Positions 45,103-53,057 of a stretch of 64,000 bases of DNA are shown piece after piece; the stretch's first letter is position 1, and each line of letters begins with the position of its first letter. A program made the position numbers and the translations under genes. Below the pieces are notes generated by a model. That model saw nothing but the letters and a program-made list of their open reading frames with translations. It made no database searches and had not been told where the DNA came from. Origin of the DNA: Negadavirga shengliensis (GTDB taxonomy: Bacteria; Bacteroidota; Bacteroidia; Cytophagales; Cyclobacteriaceae); contig NZ_JBHSJJ010000002.1 of the NCBI RefSeq assembly GCF_042652345.1, positions 434,001-498,000 on the forward strand, given 5' to 3'.

Positions 45103-45918
45103 ATGAAAAGGTTAATTGTTTTGATTGATTTTTCCGATTATTCCGAGGTATTAATTGATCTTGCGTTCAAATGGCAGGGACAGTACGGTTTCGGTTTGGT
45201 GTTTGTTCATCAGGTTCCCGGTTTGATTCCAGCCTTGGCGGACAACAAAAGCAGGCATCAGATTTTGGAATATGAAAAAAAGCAGGCTGGAAAGAAATTA
45301 GAGGAAATCTTAAGTAAAAACCATGCGACGCAGTCCACGGCCCAAATTGAAGTCACGGAGAAGCAACTGGTCCAACACCTAAAAAGCTTGCTTTTACCGG
45401 ATGACATGCTGATGGTAGGCCTTAAAGGAACGGGGTTTTTGAAAAAAATTCTCATTGGCAGTACGGTAACCGATATTATTGATCAATTAAACCAAATTAC
45501 GGTTGCCATCCCGGCCAAATTGAACCCGCATAGTATTCCTAAGCAGTTGACAGTAGGGTTGAGTTACCGTTATCCCCTGAATTATCAGGCTTTTCTAAGG
45601 CTTTTGGAGATATTTTCCTATGCTACCAAGCAGGTAGAACTGGTAACCGTGCTGACACCCAGTGAAGACAGATGGGAAAGCGAAAAGTATCTTAAAGGAC
45701 TCAAAATCAAGCTGGAAGAGAAAGTTTCTGTGGATATCAAAATGTTTGAAGGGACAGATACATTCGGAGAAATCAAAAAATACATCCATCAGAAAGAGAA
45801 TGGCATGTTTGTCGTACAAAAGGGATCCAGGACCATGAACGATAAACTTTTCCGTAAATTCCTCATCAATGAACTGGTATATGATGGGGCGCTCCCATTA
45901 ATCGTCTTGCCCTTATGA
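45103..45918 (+). CDS. Universal stress protein (UspA family), two-domain
   Basis: 271 residues beginning MKRLIVLIDFSDYSEVLIDLAFKW, the usual start of a Usp domain. A second, more divergent half begins about residue 145 (KQLTVGLSYRYPLNYQAFLRLLE). GLKGTGFLKKILIGSTVTDII resembles the nucleotide-loop region. Its stop overlaps the ATG of the antiporter gene by 4 bases. The protein probably senses or binds a nucleotide to modulate that transporter. Confidence 0.9.
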   Translation: MKRLIVLIDFSDYSEVLIDLAFKWQGQYGFGLVFVHQVPGLIPALADNKSRHQILEYEKKQAGKKLEEILSKNHATQSTAQIEVTEKQLVQHLKSLLLPDDMLMVGLKGTGFLKKILIGSTVTDIIDQLNQITVAIPAKLNPHSIPKQLTVGLSYRYPLNYQAFLRLLEIFSYATKQVELVTVLTPSEDRWESEKYLKGLKIKLEEKVSVDIKMFEGTDTFGEIKKYIHQKENGMFVVQKGSRTMNDKLFRKFLINELVYDGALPLIVLPL

Positions 45919-47582
45919 GTTGGCTCTCCTCTCTTGCTGAGAACCCTTTTTATGAATTAGCGATCATTCTCTTTTTTGCTGCACTTTTGGGAGGGCTTGG
46001 CCAGCTTCTCAGACAACCTCTCATCGTCGTATTCATGGCGGTGGGCATTTTGGTGGGCCCCGCGGTGTTGGATATCGTCAAATCAGAAGAAAACATCCAT
46101 CTGCTGGCGGAAATCGGCATTGCCATTTTGCTTTTTATTGTGGGGCTCAAGCTGGATCTCCGCGTTATCAGGTCAGTGGGAAAAATCGCGTTGCTTACCG
46201 GACTGGGCCAGGTATTGTTCACATCCCTCATCGGCTACATTATCGGCAAGTCGTTGGGGTTTGGCAACCTGCATAGCTTCTACATTGCCGTTGCGCTTAC
46301 CTTTTCCAGTACCATCATTATCGTCAAACTCCTGTCCGATAAAAAAGAAATAGACTCCCTCCATGGTCAGATTGCGGTGGGTTTTCTGATTGTCCAGGAC
46401 ATTGTCGTGATTTTGGTAATGATCGTGTTGTCCACGATGCGGCAAGAAGAAAATGGAACGATTTGGCAATCAGTAGGCGGTACCATCATATCAGGAATTG
46501 TCTTGTTTTTGCTCACCCTGGCGGCCATGAAATGGGTTATCCCAAGTTTGAGCTTTTTTCTTGCTAAATCCCAGGAGATGCTGGTTTTGTTTGCTGTTGC
46601 TTGGTCGATCGTCCTCGCGGCAGTCGGCGAGCTGATGGGATTTAGCGGGGAGGTAGGTGCTTTTCTGGCAGGTGTAAGTCTGGCTTCTTCGCAGTTTAAA
46701 GACACCATCAGTAGCAGATTGGTAAGCCTTAGGGATTTCATGTTGCTGTTCTTTTTTGTCAGTTTGGGTGCGGATCTGAATTTTGATGTGATAGGTAACC
46801 AAGTACCTGCTGCACTGATATTTTCTCTCTTTGTGTTGGTGGGAAACCCTTTGATTGTATTGGTGATCATGGGCATTATGGGATACCGGAAAAGAACGGC
46901 TTTTTTGGCTGGGCTTACCGTAGCGCAAATCAGTGAGTTTTCTTTGATATTTGCCGGGCTCGGGCTCTCCGTAGGGCATATCAATGAAGAAATAGTAGGC
47001 CTTATTACCCTGGTAGGCCTCATTACGATAGGGCTTTCCACCTATCTGATTCTTTACTCACACAGTATTTACAAAATGCTTTCACCTGTCCTCAGCCCTT
47101 TCCAGCGAGAAACTCCCTACAGGGAACTGGGTATCCAGGAAGGAGAAAAAAAGCGTTACGACCTGATCATCATCGGATTTGGCCGCTTTGGAAGCAGAAT
47201 AGCGGAAATGCTGGACGAAAATAAAGAGATTCCCTACCTGGGTGTCGACTTTGACCCGCAAATTGTGAAGGAATGGCAGAAAACGGGAAAAGACGTGATT
47301 TATGGCGACATGGAAGACCCGGAAATATTTGAACAGATTCCGTTTAAAGGCTCGAAATGCGTGATCAGCACCACAGCGGGAGTAGAGCCCTCCAGGCATT
47401 TGATCCAATCATTGAAGCGAAACGGATACACAGGAAAAGTTTTCTTAACCGCCCTCAAGGAGAAAGAACTGGAACTGCTTCAGGAAAGTGGGGCCGACCA
47501 AATACTCATCCCCCATCAAATGGCGGCCACCAATTTTTATCATGCCTACCTGAAAGAATTTTTTCTTCAGAACGATACGTAA
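45915..47582 (+). CDS. Kef-type monovalent cation:proton antiporter (CPA2) with TrkA-N domain
   Basis: 555 residues. About 12 membrane helices fill residues 1-385 (AILLFIVGLKLDLRVI, FSGEVGAFLAGVSLASS, AQISEFSLIFAGLGLS). A cytosolic NAD-binding regulator (TrkA-N/RCK) follows from about 410, with IIIGFGRFGSRIAEML and the strand-2 Asp in YLGVDFDP. Members exchange K+ (or Na+) for protons and are gated by nucleotide or thiol metabolites. The overlapping UspA gene suggests a joint stress response. Confidence 0.94.
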   Translation: MSWLSSLAENPFYELAIILFFAALLGGLGQLLRQPLIVVFMAVGILVGPAVLDIVKSEENIHLLAEIGIAILLFIVGLKLDLRVIRSVGKIALLTGLGQVLFTSLIGYIIGKSLGFGNLHSFYIAVALTFSSTIIIVKLLSDKKEIDSLHGQIAVGFLIVQDIVVILVMIVLSTMRQEENGTIWQSVGGTIISGIVLFLLTLAAMKWVIPSLSFFLAKSQEMLVLFAVAWSIVLAAVGELMGFSGEVGAFLAGVSLASSQFKDTISSRLVSLRDFMLLFFFVSLGADLNFDVIGNQVPAALIFSLFVLVGNPLIVLVIMGIMGYRKRTAFLAGLTVAQISEFSLIFAGLGLSVGHINEEIVGLITLVGLITIGLSTYLILYSHSIYKMLSPVLSPFQRETPYRELGIQEGEKKRYDLIIIGFGRFGSRIAEMLDENKEIPYLGVDFDPQIVKEWQKTGKDVIYGDMEDPEIFEQIPFKGSKCVISTTAGVEPSRHLIQSLKRNGYTGKVFLTALKEKELELLQESGADQILIPHQMAATNFYHAYLKEFFLQNDT

Positions 47583-47671
47583 ATCCATGCTCAACAGACC
47601 GTCCCTCATAAATGAATAACCGTTTTCAAATAAACAGAAGATGATCACGTGGTTTATTATAAAAATCAAGT

Positions 47672-47701
47672 TTGAAATAAAGTAACCAACTTGTAAATTT
47701 C
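47672..47701 (+). promoter_or_regulatory. Weak Bacteroidota-type promoter match
   Basis: TTG (47672-47674), a 19-nt spacer and TAAATTTC (47694-47701) match the -33/-7 pattern except for the last base. It ends only 3 bases before the ATG at 47705, so it would give an almost leaderless transcript and may be chance. Confidence 0.25.
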
Positions 47702-47704
47702 AGC

Positions 47705-48787
47705 ATGTTTTCAAACTATAGAATTTATACTTGCTTATTGTTTTTGAACTGTCTGGCCTTCGGTTTTGCCTGTAACCCCCCACATGATGAACCGGAAATC
47801 ACCTATGAGTTGATCAAGACAGCTACGTTTCCGTTACATTACGCCGGTGAAGTTCATGCCTGCGATTTTCGTGATGGCAGAGGGGTGATTTATAATTTCA
47901 AAAACACTGAACTGGTACTGTTCGACTCTTCGGGAAATATATTAAGGCGGGATACCGTTGCTTCTGAAGGTTCCAATTCCCTTTCCTACATCAGCGGCCT
48001 GAAAATATTGTCTGATGGCAATATTCTGGTGAACACATTAAGCGGTGAAATCGCCATTCTGAACAAAGACCTGCAATTGGAACAAAAAATCTCTATGCCT
48101 TTTCCAAACGGGCTTGCCAATATGAGAAGCAATGTCAAAGTCATGGATATCTGGAAGGATGAGTTGTTGATCCATTATCCTGGTAGAGGCGGAAAAAACC
48201 CTTACATGAAAGGCTATTTTAAGGAGAATAAACTGGTAGAAAAGGTGAATCTGAATACCGGAGAGGCCAGCCCTTTTCTGGATTTACCTCCAGACAGCCA
48301 ATACCAGGAGGATCTTTACTTCGACCTCCCCCATGTCTTTCTCTCTGTTTATGACCAAACGCTCTATTTTGCTTTTGACAAAGAACCGATGATTCATCTT
48401 TACAATTTGAAGGCCAACGGAAGGTATGAAAAAACCATTGATATCGCAGCGGAGAAATTTGTCCAATTGGAGGGACAGCCTTTTCCGGCAGGCCATTCGG
48501 GAAGTAATGCCGTACCGGGAACCATAGATGGGCTGTACCCTTTCGACGAAGGCATAGCCGTAAATTACAGGGAAGGGATAGACGAGGAAACCCGGGGAGT
48601 GTACAAGAACGTTTTGAAGATATATCACCACAGTTCCGGCTGGTCCAACGAACTGGTATTGCCGCGGGATGAAGTATCTTATCTTCTCAATTTTGAATCA
48701 CCGGAAAAACCGTTCTATGCCCTGCAATATGATTCCTTTGGACACCTACATGTGGTAAAATTCAGCCTGGAAAGGAAGCCAAAGTGA
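47705..48787 (+). CDS. Probable lipoprotein with beta-propeller-like repeats (DUF4221/6-bladed-propeller-like)
   Basis: 360 residues with a leader ending FGFAC (lipobox-like, about residue 23). The body is rich in beta-strand patterns (VIYNFKNTELVLFDSSGNILRR, LYFAFDKEPMIHLYNL). It has the general look of Bacteroidota propeller lipoproteins, and resembles in style the DUF4221 protein at 50706. No catalytic motif is visible. The function is unknown. It stands alone between the antiporter and the tRNA array. Confidence 0.75.
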   Translation: MFSNYRIYTCLLFLNCLAFGFACNPPHDEPEITYELIKTATFPLHYAGEVHACDFRDGRGVIYNFKNTELVLFDSSGNILRRDTVASEGSNSLSYISGLKILSDGNILVNTLSGEIAILNKDLQLEQKISMPFPNGLANMRSNVKVMDIWKDELLIHYPGRGGKNPYMKGYFKENKLVEKVNLNTGEASPFLDLPPDSQYQEDLYFDLPHVFLSVYDQTLYFAFDKEPMIHLYNLKANGRYEKTIDIAAEKFVQLEGQPFPAGHSGSNAVPGTIDGLYPFDEGIAVNYREGIDEETRGVYKNVLKIYHHSSGWSNELVLPRDEVSYLLNFESPEKPFYALQYDSFGHLHVVKFSLERKPK

Positions 48788-48878
48788 ATTTCCTTCCAAT
48801 GAGGCACGATTACGGCAAATCAATGTCCCTGAAAATGAATCCGGTAATCGGCTTTGTACGATTTTTTCACATCAGTTC

Positions 48879-48909
48879 TTGTGTAAAAAGAAACAATCTC
48901 CTACCTTTG
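48879..48909 (+). promoter_or_regulatory. Consensus Bacteroidota promoter in front of the tRNA-Asp-like array
   Basis: TTG at 48879-48881, a 20-nt spacer and TACCTTTG at 48902-48909 fit the TTG-N19-21-TAnnTTTG consensus exactly. No gene other than the array and tRNA-Asp lies between this site and the terminator at 49664-49692. The array should therefore be transcribed from it. Confidence 0.7.
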
Positions 48910-48999
48910 CATCACTTCAAAAGAGGAGTTGATCAAAAAGAAACTTTGATTAAAAAACGGCTGAAAAAGCATCAGCCTGAATAATTTAAATAAAATATT

Positions 49000-49587
49000 G
49001 GAGTGGTAGTTCAGCTGGTTAGAATGCCTGTCCCGACACCTCGGGAAGGTCGCCGGGTAGAACCCCTCAAAAACATAAAATAAGGAGTGGTAGTTCAGTT
49101 GGTTAGAATGCCTGTCCCGATACCTCGGGAAGGTCGCCGGGTAGAACCCCTCGAAAATATAAAATAAGGAGTGGTAGTTCAGTTGGTTAGAATGCCTGTC
49201 CCGACACCTCGGGAAGGTCGCCGGGTAGAACCCCTCGAAAATATAAAATAAGGAGTGGTAGTTCAGTTGGTTAGAATGCCTGTCCCGACACCTCGGGAAG
49301 GTTGCCGGGTAGAACCCCTCGAAAATATAAAATAAGGAGTGGTAGTTCAGTTGGTTAGAATGCCTGTCCCGACACCTCGGGAAGGTTGCCGGGTAGAACC
49401 CCTCAAAAGTATAAAATAAGGAGTGGTAGTTCAGTTGGTTAGAATGCCTGTCCCGACACCTCGGGAAGGTCGCCGGGTAGAACCCCTCAAAAGTATAAAA
49501 TAAGGAGTGGTAGTTCAGTTGGTTAGAATGCCTGTCCCGACACCTCGGGAAGGTCGCCGGGTAGAACCCCTCAAAAATATAAAATAA
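49000..49587 (+). repeat. Seven tandem 84-bp repeats derived from tRNA-Asp
   Basis: Units start at 49000, 49084, 49168, 49252, 49336, 49420 and 49504, each exactly 84 bp. The first 31 bases equal those of the intact tRNA-Asp at 49588 (one C/T change in unit 1), so the 5' acceptor strand and D arm are kept. The anticodon arm is replaced by CCTG-TCCCGA-CACC-TCGGGA-AGG, a stem with no anticodon. The T arm is shortened to GGGTAGAACCC, and the 3' acceptor strand is lost. A 15-nt A/T linker ending ATAAAATAA separates units. Units differ at only a few sites, so they arose or were homogenised recently. They cannot decode; a role as structured RNA is inferred. Confidence 0.93.
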
Positions 49588-49664
49588 GGAGTGGTAGTTC
49601 AGTTGGTTAGAATGCCTGCCTGTCACGCAGGAGGTCGCGGGTTCGAGTCCCGTCCATTCCGCCA
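49588..49664 (+). tRNA. tRNA-Asp (GTC)
   Basis: 77 nt including an encoded CCA. Acceptor GGAGTGG/CCATTCC (one G-T), D arm GTTC/GAAT, anticodon stem CCTGC/GCAGG with loop CTGTCAC (anticodon GTC), variable AGGTC, T stem GCGGG/CCCGT (one G-T) with loop TTCGAGT. All arms fold normally. It is the last, intact member of an 84-bp-periodic array. Confidence 0.97.
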
Positions 49665-49692
49665 AAACCTCAGCCTAAAGCTGGGGTTTTTT
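49664..49692 (+). terminator. Intrinsic terminator after tRNA-Asp
   Basis: AAAACCTCAGC (49664-49674) pairs with GCTGGGGTTTT (49680-49690), a near-perfect 11-bp stem with one A-G mismatch or G-T alternative, around CTAAA, followed by more T. It closes the array/tRNA transcript. Confidence 0.8.
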
Positions 49693-49697
49693 GCTTT

Positions 49698-49955
49698 ATG
49701 GAGTATTTTGTTTATATTCTTGAGTCAGAGGTGGACGGCACTTATTATGTAGGGGTATCGGAAGACCCAGATAAAAGGCTGAAAAAGCACAACCTCCCCC
49801 ACAAAGGTTTCACTGGGCGGAAACGGCCCTGGAAGATTGTTTACGTGGAGAAATTCCCCGGAAAGACCCAGGCCCTAAATCGGGAAAAATTCATCAAAGC
49901 GCAGAAAAGCAGGGTCTTCATCCAAAGCCTGATAGCCGCGACTGGCTTGAAATAA
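49698..49955 (+). CDS. Small GIY-YIG nuclease-domain protein
   Basis: 85 residues, the size of stand-alone GIY-YIG (YhbQ/UPF0213-like) proteins. FVYILES and TYYVGVS correspond to the GIY and YIG strands. Arg in PDKRLKKHN and Glu in LNREKFIKAQKS match the catalytic Arg and metal-binding Glu. It starts 6 bp after the T-run of the tRNA-Asp terminator and is followed by another tRNA-Asp-derived fragment, so it is bracketed by tRNA sequence. It may be a DNA nuclease moving with, or acting on, these repeats, or a housekeeping structure-specific nuclease. Confidence 0.88.
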   Translation: MEYFVYILESEVDGTYYVGVSEDPDKRLKKHNLPHKGFTGRKRPWKIVYVEKFPGKTQALNREKFIKAQKSRVFIQSLIAATGLK

Positions 49956-49962
49956 CCATAAC

Positions 49963-50052
49963 CATGGCGGTTGGAATGCCTGTCCCGACACCTCGGGAAG
50001 GTCGCGGGTTCGAGTCCCGTCTCCCGGAGACCGGGACAGGCTATTCCGCATC
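49963..50052 (+). pseudogene. tRNA-Asp-derived fragment with replaced anticodon arm
   Basis: GAATGCCTGTCCCGACACC and TCGGGAAGGTCGC are identical to the array units, but here the T arm is intact (GCGGGTTCGAGTCCCGT, as in tRNA-Asp), and the end TATTCCGCA resembles the tRNA 3' acceptor. Between T arm and acceptor is an extra 20 nt (CTCCCGGAGACCGGGACAGG). Its last part, CGGGACAGG (50032-50040), is the exact complement of CCTGTCCCG (49979-49987). It is not a functional tRNA. Confidence 0.8.
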
Positions 50053-50054
50053 AC

Positions 50055-50094
50055 AAAACCCTAGGAGTATGATAATCAGAAATCTAGGGTTTTT
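50055..50094 (+). terminator. Intrinsic terminator-like hairpin after the tRNA-like fragment
   Basis: AAAACCCTAG (50055-50064) and CTAGGGTTTT (50084-50093) form a perfect 10-bp stem with a 19-nt loop, ending in a T-run. This is the same arrangement as behind the intact tRNA-Asp. Confidence 0.7.
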
Positions 50095-50150
50095 GTATTT
50101 AGTTGTGGGGCCAATTATGGGGCTATTTGTTATTTTTTAAAAAAAATCCC

Positions 50151-50231
50151 AACGATTTGTTATTCCCTTATTCTATCCCCCTGTAATAACGATTTGTTAT
50201 TCCCTTATTCTATCCCCCTGTAATAACGATT
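50151..50231. repeat. 37-bp direct tandem duplication
   Basis: Two identical 37-bp units (50151-50187 and 50188-50224, starting AACGATTTGTTATTCCC) are followed by a 7-base partial third copy (AACGATT). Confidence 0.9.
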
Positions 50232-50407
50232 GACTTGAGGCATTCATTGCCGATTAGATTCAATATTCAATCATCCATTCCCTGGAGAAAAACCCCAACC
50301 TCTCCCCTACCCGAATTCCTATAACAAACGCGCTTGCAATGGCGATCCTTGCTTCTGGTGTTTCTTTATTATTGAAATGCATATCTATTTATCCTGGCTC
50401 CTGAACC

Positions 50408-50431
50408 AAAAAAAGCCCCTGAGGGCTTTTT
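50408..50431. terminator. Bidirectional intrinsic terminator
   Basis: AAAAAGCCC-CTGA-GGGCTTTTT with A and T runs on both sides. It lies just past the stop of the gene fragment at 50433 on the minus strand. Confidence 0.85.
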
Positions 50432-50432
50432 A

Positions 50433-50699
50433 TCAAGATTTCGATTTCTTGGCCTTCCCCCCTTTCGGAGCAGCTACTTTCTTACTGATATAGGCCGTAT
50501 GGGTCTTCCCATATTGGTCGGGCTCCTTCAGCGAGGCGACTTCAAATACCAAGTATTCTTTGCCGTCGTAGTCCACCACATGGCCTTTTAGGATTTCCTC
50601 CAGTTTTTCCCTGGAGATGGATACCCTGATGATGTCGAGATCCTTTACCTGGGTTCCTTTGCCGGTGTAGGTTTTTTCAATTTTAAAAAAAGTGTGAAT
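50433..50699 (-). pseudogene. 3' part of an unidentified small basic-tailed protein gene
   Basis: The frame is open from about 50699 to TGA at 50433-50435 and encodes about 88 residues including TGKGTQVKDLDIIRV, LKGHVVDYDGKEYLVFEVASL and a Lys-rich tail, VAAPKGGKAKKSKS. There is no ATG, GTG or TTG at a sensible place, and an in-frame TGA stands just upstream, next to the DUF4221 stop codon. The protein-like sequence plus its own terminator suggest a gene that lost its 5' end when the DUF4221 gene arrived. The family was not recognised. Confidence 0.55.
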
Positions 50700-50705
50700 T
50701 GAAAA

Positions 50706-51869
50706 TCAGGATTGTATAATTCGGATAAAGCCTAATTCATCCTCCACATTTAGATACATCCAAAGTGCTCCCTCTCGGGTAAAATACTTGGGGATTCCTG
50801 TTTTTTTTACCTCGGGAATTTCCTGATCCACGAGATGGTTGAAATTTTCATCAAAAATTGAAATATATAGAATGCTATCGCTAATTTCTGGGAGTAAATA
50901 CCTTTCCCGTTCTTTTTCTCCATACTGAATGGACGCGGCCAGTCGCACATAGTGTTTGTTTTTAGAATCAAAAACAAGTGGACCATACACAACTTGGCTC
51001 CGATAGTTTCTGAGTGCATTTTTTCGATCTTCTGTTGAGTTTTCCAAGTCTCCTTCTCTAGTAGGAGTTACTTTTGATGGGAGAAGAGGTGAATCGTAAT
51101 AGATTGAAATCAGTGAATCCTTATCTGGATACAAAACATAAAAATCATTGGCAAATTCGTGGGAAACGATGACATGGTCCTTGATGCTGCTGAGGTGAAT
51201 TTTTGGATACCATTTGTTGTAAGTGTTTAAGTCACCCAACGTATAGGATTTAAAGTGTTCTTGGGGGTCTATGTTGTAGGATTGAATGGATTTGCTTGAG
51301 CTGTTGAGGCGTCGGAGGGACACCGCACTGGTATGATCATGTACAACAACGGCAAAGACCTGATGATGGAAGTTGGGGTTCACCACTTGATAAAAAACCC
51401 GTTCTTCATCCAAGAGCCCTCCCCTTTCTTTAGTTACAGAAGTCCAATCAAATCTATGCTGCAATTCCCCTTTGAGGTTATAGATCCCAGTACGTTCACC
51501 ACCTAAAAAGAGCTGCTTCCCGGGCACTGCTTGAAGATCAGGAGTCCAAAACCCTGTGCCATTGGGGCCTTCCTGCTCGAATGGGACAGTTTTTTCGAGA
51601 GTTAAGTTGTTGAGGTTGATTTGTTCGACATGATGGGTTCTATCATTGAAATTATACAGCATCCCCTCGAATTCAGAATAATCCGAGACAAGCAAATCGC
51701 GTTGTAAAAACAAAATTTCATCCTTGGAGTCTATCCGCACTGTGTCAATTGTATAGGAAAGACGTCTTTCATGGGAAGAATCCGGATTGCTTGTGCAAGA
51801 AAAAAATAACGCATGTCCTGTAAGGAAGACGGCGGATAGGAGTTTGAACGCTTGTTTTTGTAGCTGCAT
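50706..51869 (-). CDS. DUF4221-family lipoprotein
   Basis: 387 residues with a leader ending ALFFSC (lipobox-like, about residue 25). The body contains blocks typical of DUF4221: LYNFNDRTHHVEQINLNNL, FEQEGPNGTGF, LFLGGERTGIYNL and DLNTYNKWYPKIHL. It is predicted as a beta-propeller of unknown function, restricted to Bacteroidota. In many genomes such genes occur as variable paralogue sets. The 3' end abuts a truncated gene. Confidence 0.85.
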   Translation of the reverse strand: MQLQKQAFKLLSAVFLTGHALFFSCTSNPDSSHERRLSYTIDTVRIDSKDEILFLQRDLLVSDYSEFEGMLYNFNDRTHHVEQINLNNLTLEKTVPFEQEGPNGTGFWTPDLQAVPGKQLFLGGERTGIYNLKGELQHRFDWTSVTKERGGLLDEERVFYQVVNPNFHHQVFAVVVHDHTSAVSLRRLNSSSKSIQSYNIDPQEHFKSYTLGDLNTYNKWYPKIHLSSIKDHVIVSHEFANDFYVLYPDKDSLISIYYDSPLLPSKVTPTREGDLENSTEDRKNALRNYRSQVVYGPLVFDSKNKHYVRLAASIQYGEKERERYLLPEISDSILYISIFDENFNHLVDQEIPEVKKTGIPKYFTREGALWMYLNVEDELGFIRIIQS

Positions 51870-52153
51870 TCGCTAAAGTTATAAAAATTGTGAGGGAAAT
51901 CAGGGAGGTTTAACTAAGATTAACGATTTACAAATTCTGAATCAGAAAACTTTCTAAAGCTTCCAGTTTCCAGACGCTTGACTACACCGTCAATTTTATC
52001 AAACCCGATCATCTTGAATCCTTATCCTAAAAAATCATCGAATTCGTATCTAAAAATGATTTAGCTAGCTTCAGTTTTTCATATGAAAAACCATGGAAAG
52101 CATCCCGCTCATTGAAAACCATTTAAAATTGTTGGAGTTATCAGCTCCCCGTT

Positions 52154-52735
52154 CTATGGTCCAAACTTGATCTCAAGCTTCACTTTGCTTAAACCCCAAA
52201 CAGTGTTGCCAAGCTCTCCGCCAATGCTCCACTCTTTTGGGGTAAGCAAACCTGAGATAAGTCTCCACAGGCGTTGCGCTATTCTCTGGATAATAGGTTT
52301 GATGAAACTGCGTAAGGAAGAAACTGAACGCTGAACCGCCTGGAAAGCTCTGCCTACAAAAGACTGAGGTGTGGCATTTTGCTTGTTAAGTTCAGTTTCA
52401 ATGTAATCGAACAAGACTATCAGTGAATCTAGCTCCACTTGCAACGTGTTGACTGTAGAGGCCAACTGGATTGCCTCGGGTTGGCTTAGCGCAAATCCTT
52501 CCCGCTCCCTCAGCTCTCCCAGCATATTTTGTAACTGATCAACAAGTATTTCGATTCGCCCGGCCAACTCCACCAAATCATCTTGGGTCAAAAGCCTGAA
52601 CTCCTTTGCCGCTTCCGTCACTTGAGAAATTTCGTGACCGACTTGTTCTCGGAAGTAGGCCTTAAATTGCTCCAAATCCTTGGAGAGGGCTTCCAGATCT
52701 GATCTGGCTGTTCGGTCATTTGAAGAGAATGCCAT
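52154..52735 (-). CDS. Hypothetical helical/coiled-coil protein
   Basis: 193 residues, ATG start. Residues about 10-130 are strongly helical with heptad-like spacing (DLEALSKDLEQFKAYFREQVG, LVELAGRIEILVDQLQNMLGELRERE). The C-terminal half has an amphipathic Arg-rich stretch (VQRSVSSLRSFIKPIIQRIAQRLWRLISGLL). No signal peptide and no enzyme motif are seen. The amphipathic helix could contact membranes. The family was not recognised. It is isolated by about 280-320 bp of non-coding DNA on both sides. Confidence 0.7.
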   Translation of the reverse strand: MAFSSNDRTARSDLEALSKDLEQFKAYFREQVGHEISQVTEAAKEFRLLTQDDLVELAGRIEILVDQLQNMLGELREREGFALSQPEAIQLASTVNTLQVELDSLIVLFDYIETELNKQNATPQSFVGRAFQAVQRSVSSLRSFIKPIIQRIAQRLWRLISGLLTPKEWSIGGELGNTVWGLSKVKLEIKFGP

Positions 52736-53057
52736 AGTTCCTATTTTTTAGTGTGGATAGTAAAAGATTGTCGTACCAGAGGGAAAAAACAAATGTTGGT
52801 CTTCATGAACACTATCAAAACCCAACACAGCTTTTTAAATAATGGTTTGGTTTAAATATTCTGTATATTTTAATCTTGAATTGAATAAAATTTCATGAAG
52901 GAAACGTACCTTCCATATCCTATGTATATTTTGCTTAGGATTTTTTCTTTATAGTCAATATACAGAACCAAAACTATTTTTCAAATCATTAAATGTCTTT
53001 TTGTTAGTTTAAAGTGCTTTTAATGAGGTGATTTTATGTGAAGGATCTGCCGGCTTC
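52736..53057. other. A/T-rich intergenic region with an interrupted inverted repeat
   Basis: No gene was seen. CTGTATATT (52861-52869) and AATATACAG (52957-52965) are inverted copies. Outside each lies TTTGGTT or its complement, the left one separated from the arm by 8 extra bases. It may be a small degenerate mobile element. Confidence 0.4.

Larger units (their letters stand above)
49956..50432. other. Non-coding stretch with tRNA-like fragment, hairpins and a short tandem repeat
   Basis: These roughly 480 bases hold the tRNA-Asp-like fragment (49963-50052), a terminator-like hairpin (50055-50094), a 37-bp tandem duplication (50151-50231) and a bidirectional terminator (50408-50431). No protein gene is supported. 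Confidence 0.6.

Noticed and set aside
49000..49587. CRISPR array
   Set aside because: The whole 84-bp unit, including the 15-nt linker, is conserved, so there are no variable spacers. The units align with tRNA-Asp. No cas genes are present.
48901..49665. A 254-codon minus-strand frame of 28-residue repeats across the tRNA array
   Set aside because: 84 bp is divisible by three, so a stop-free tRNA antisense frame stays open through all units. Its N-terminus is the familiar false translation of tRNA-Asp antisense. It has no ribosome-binding context.
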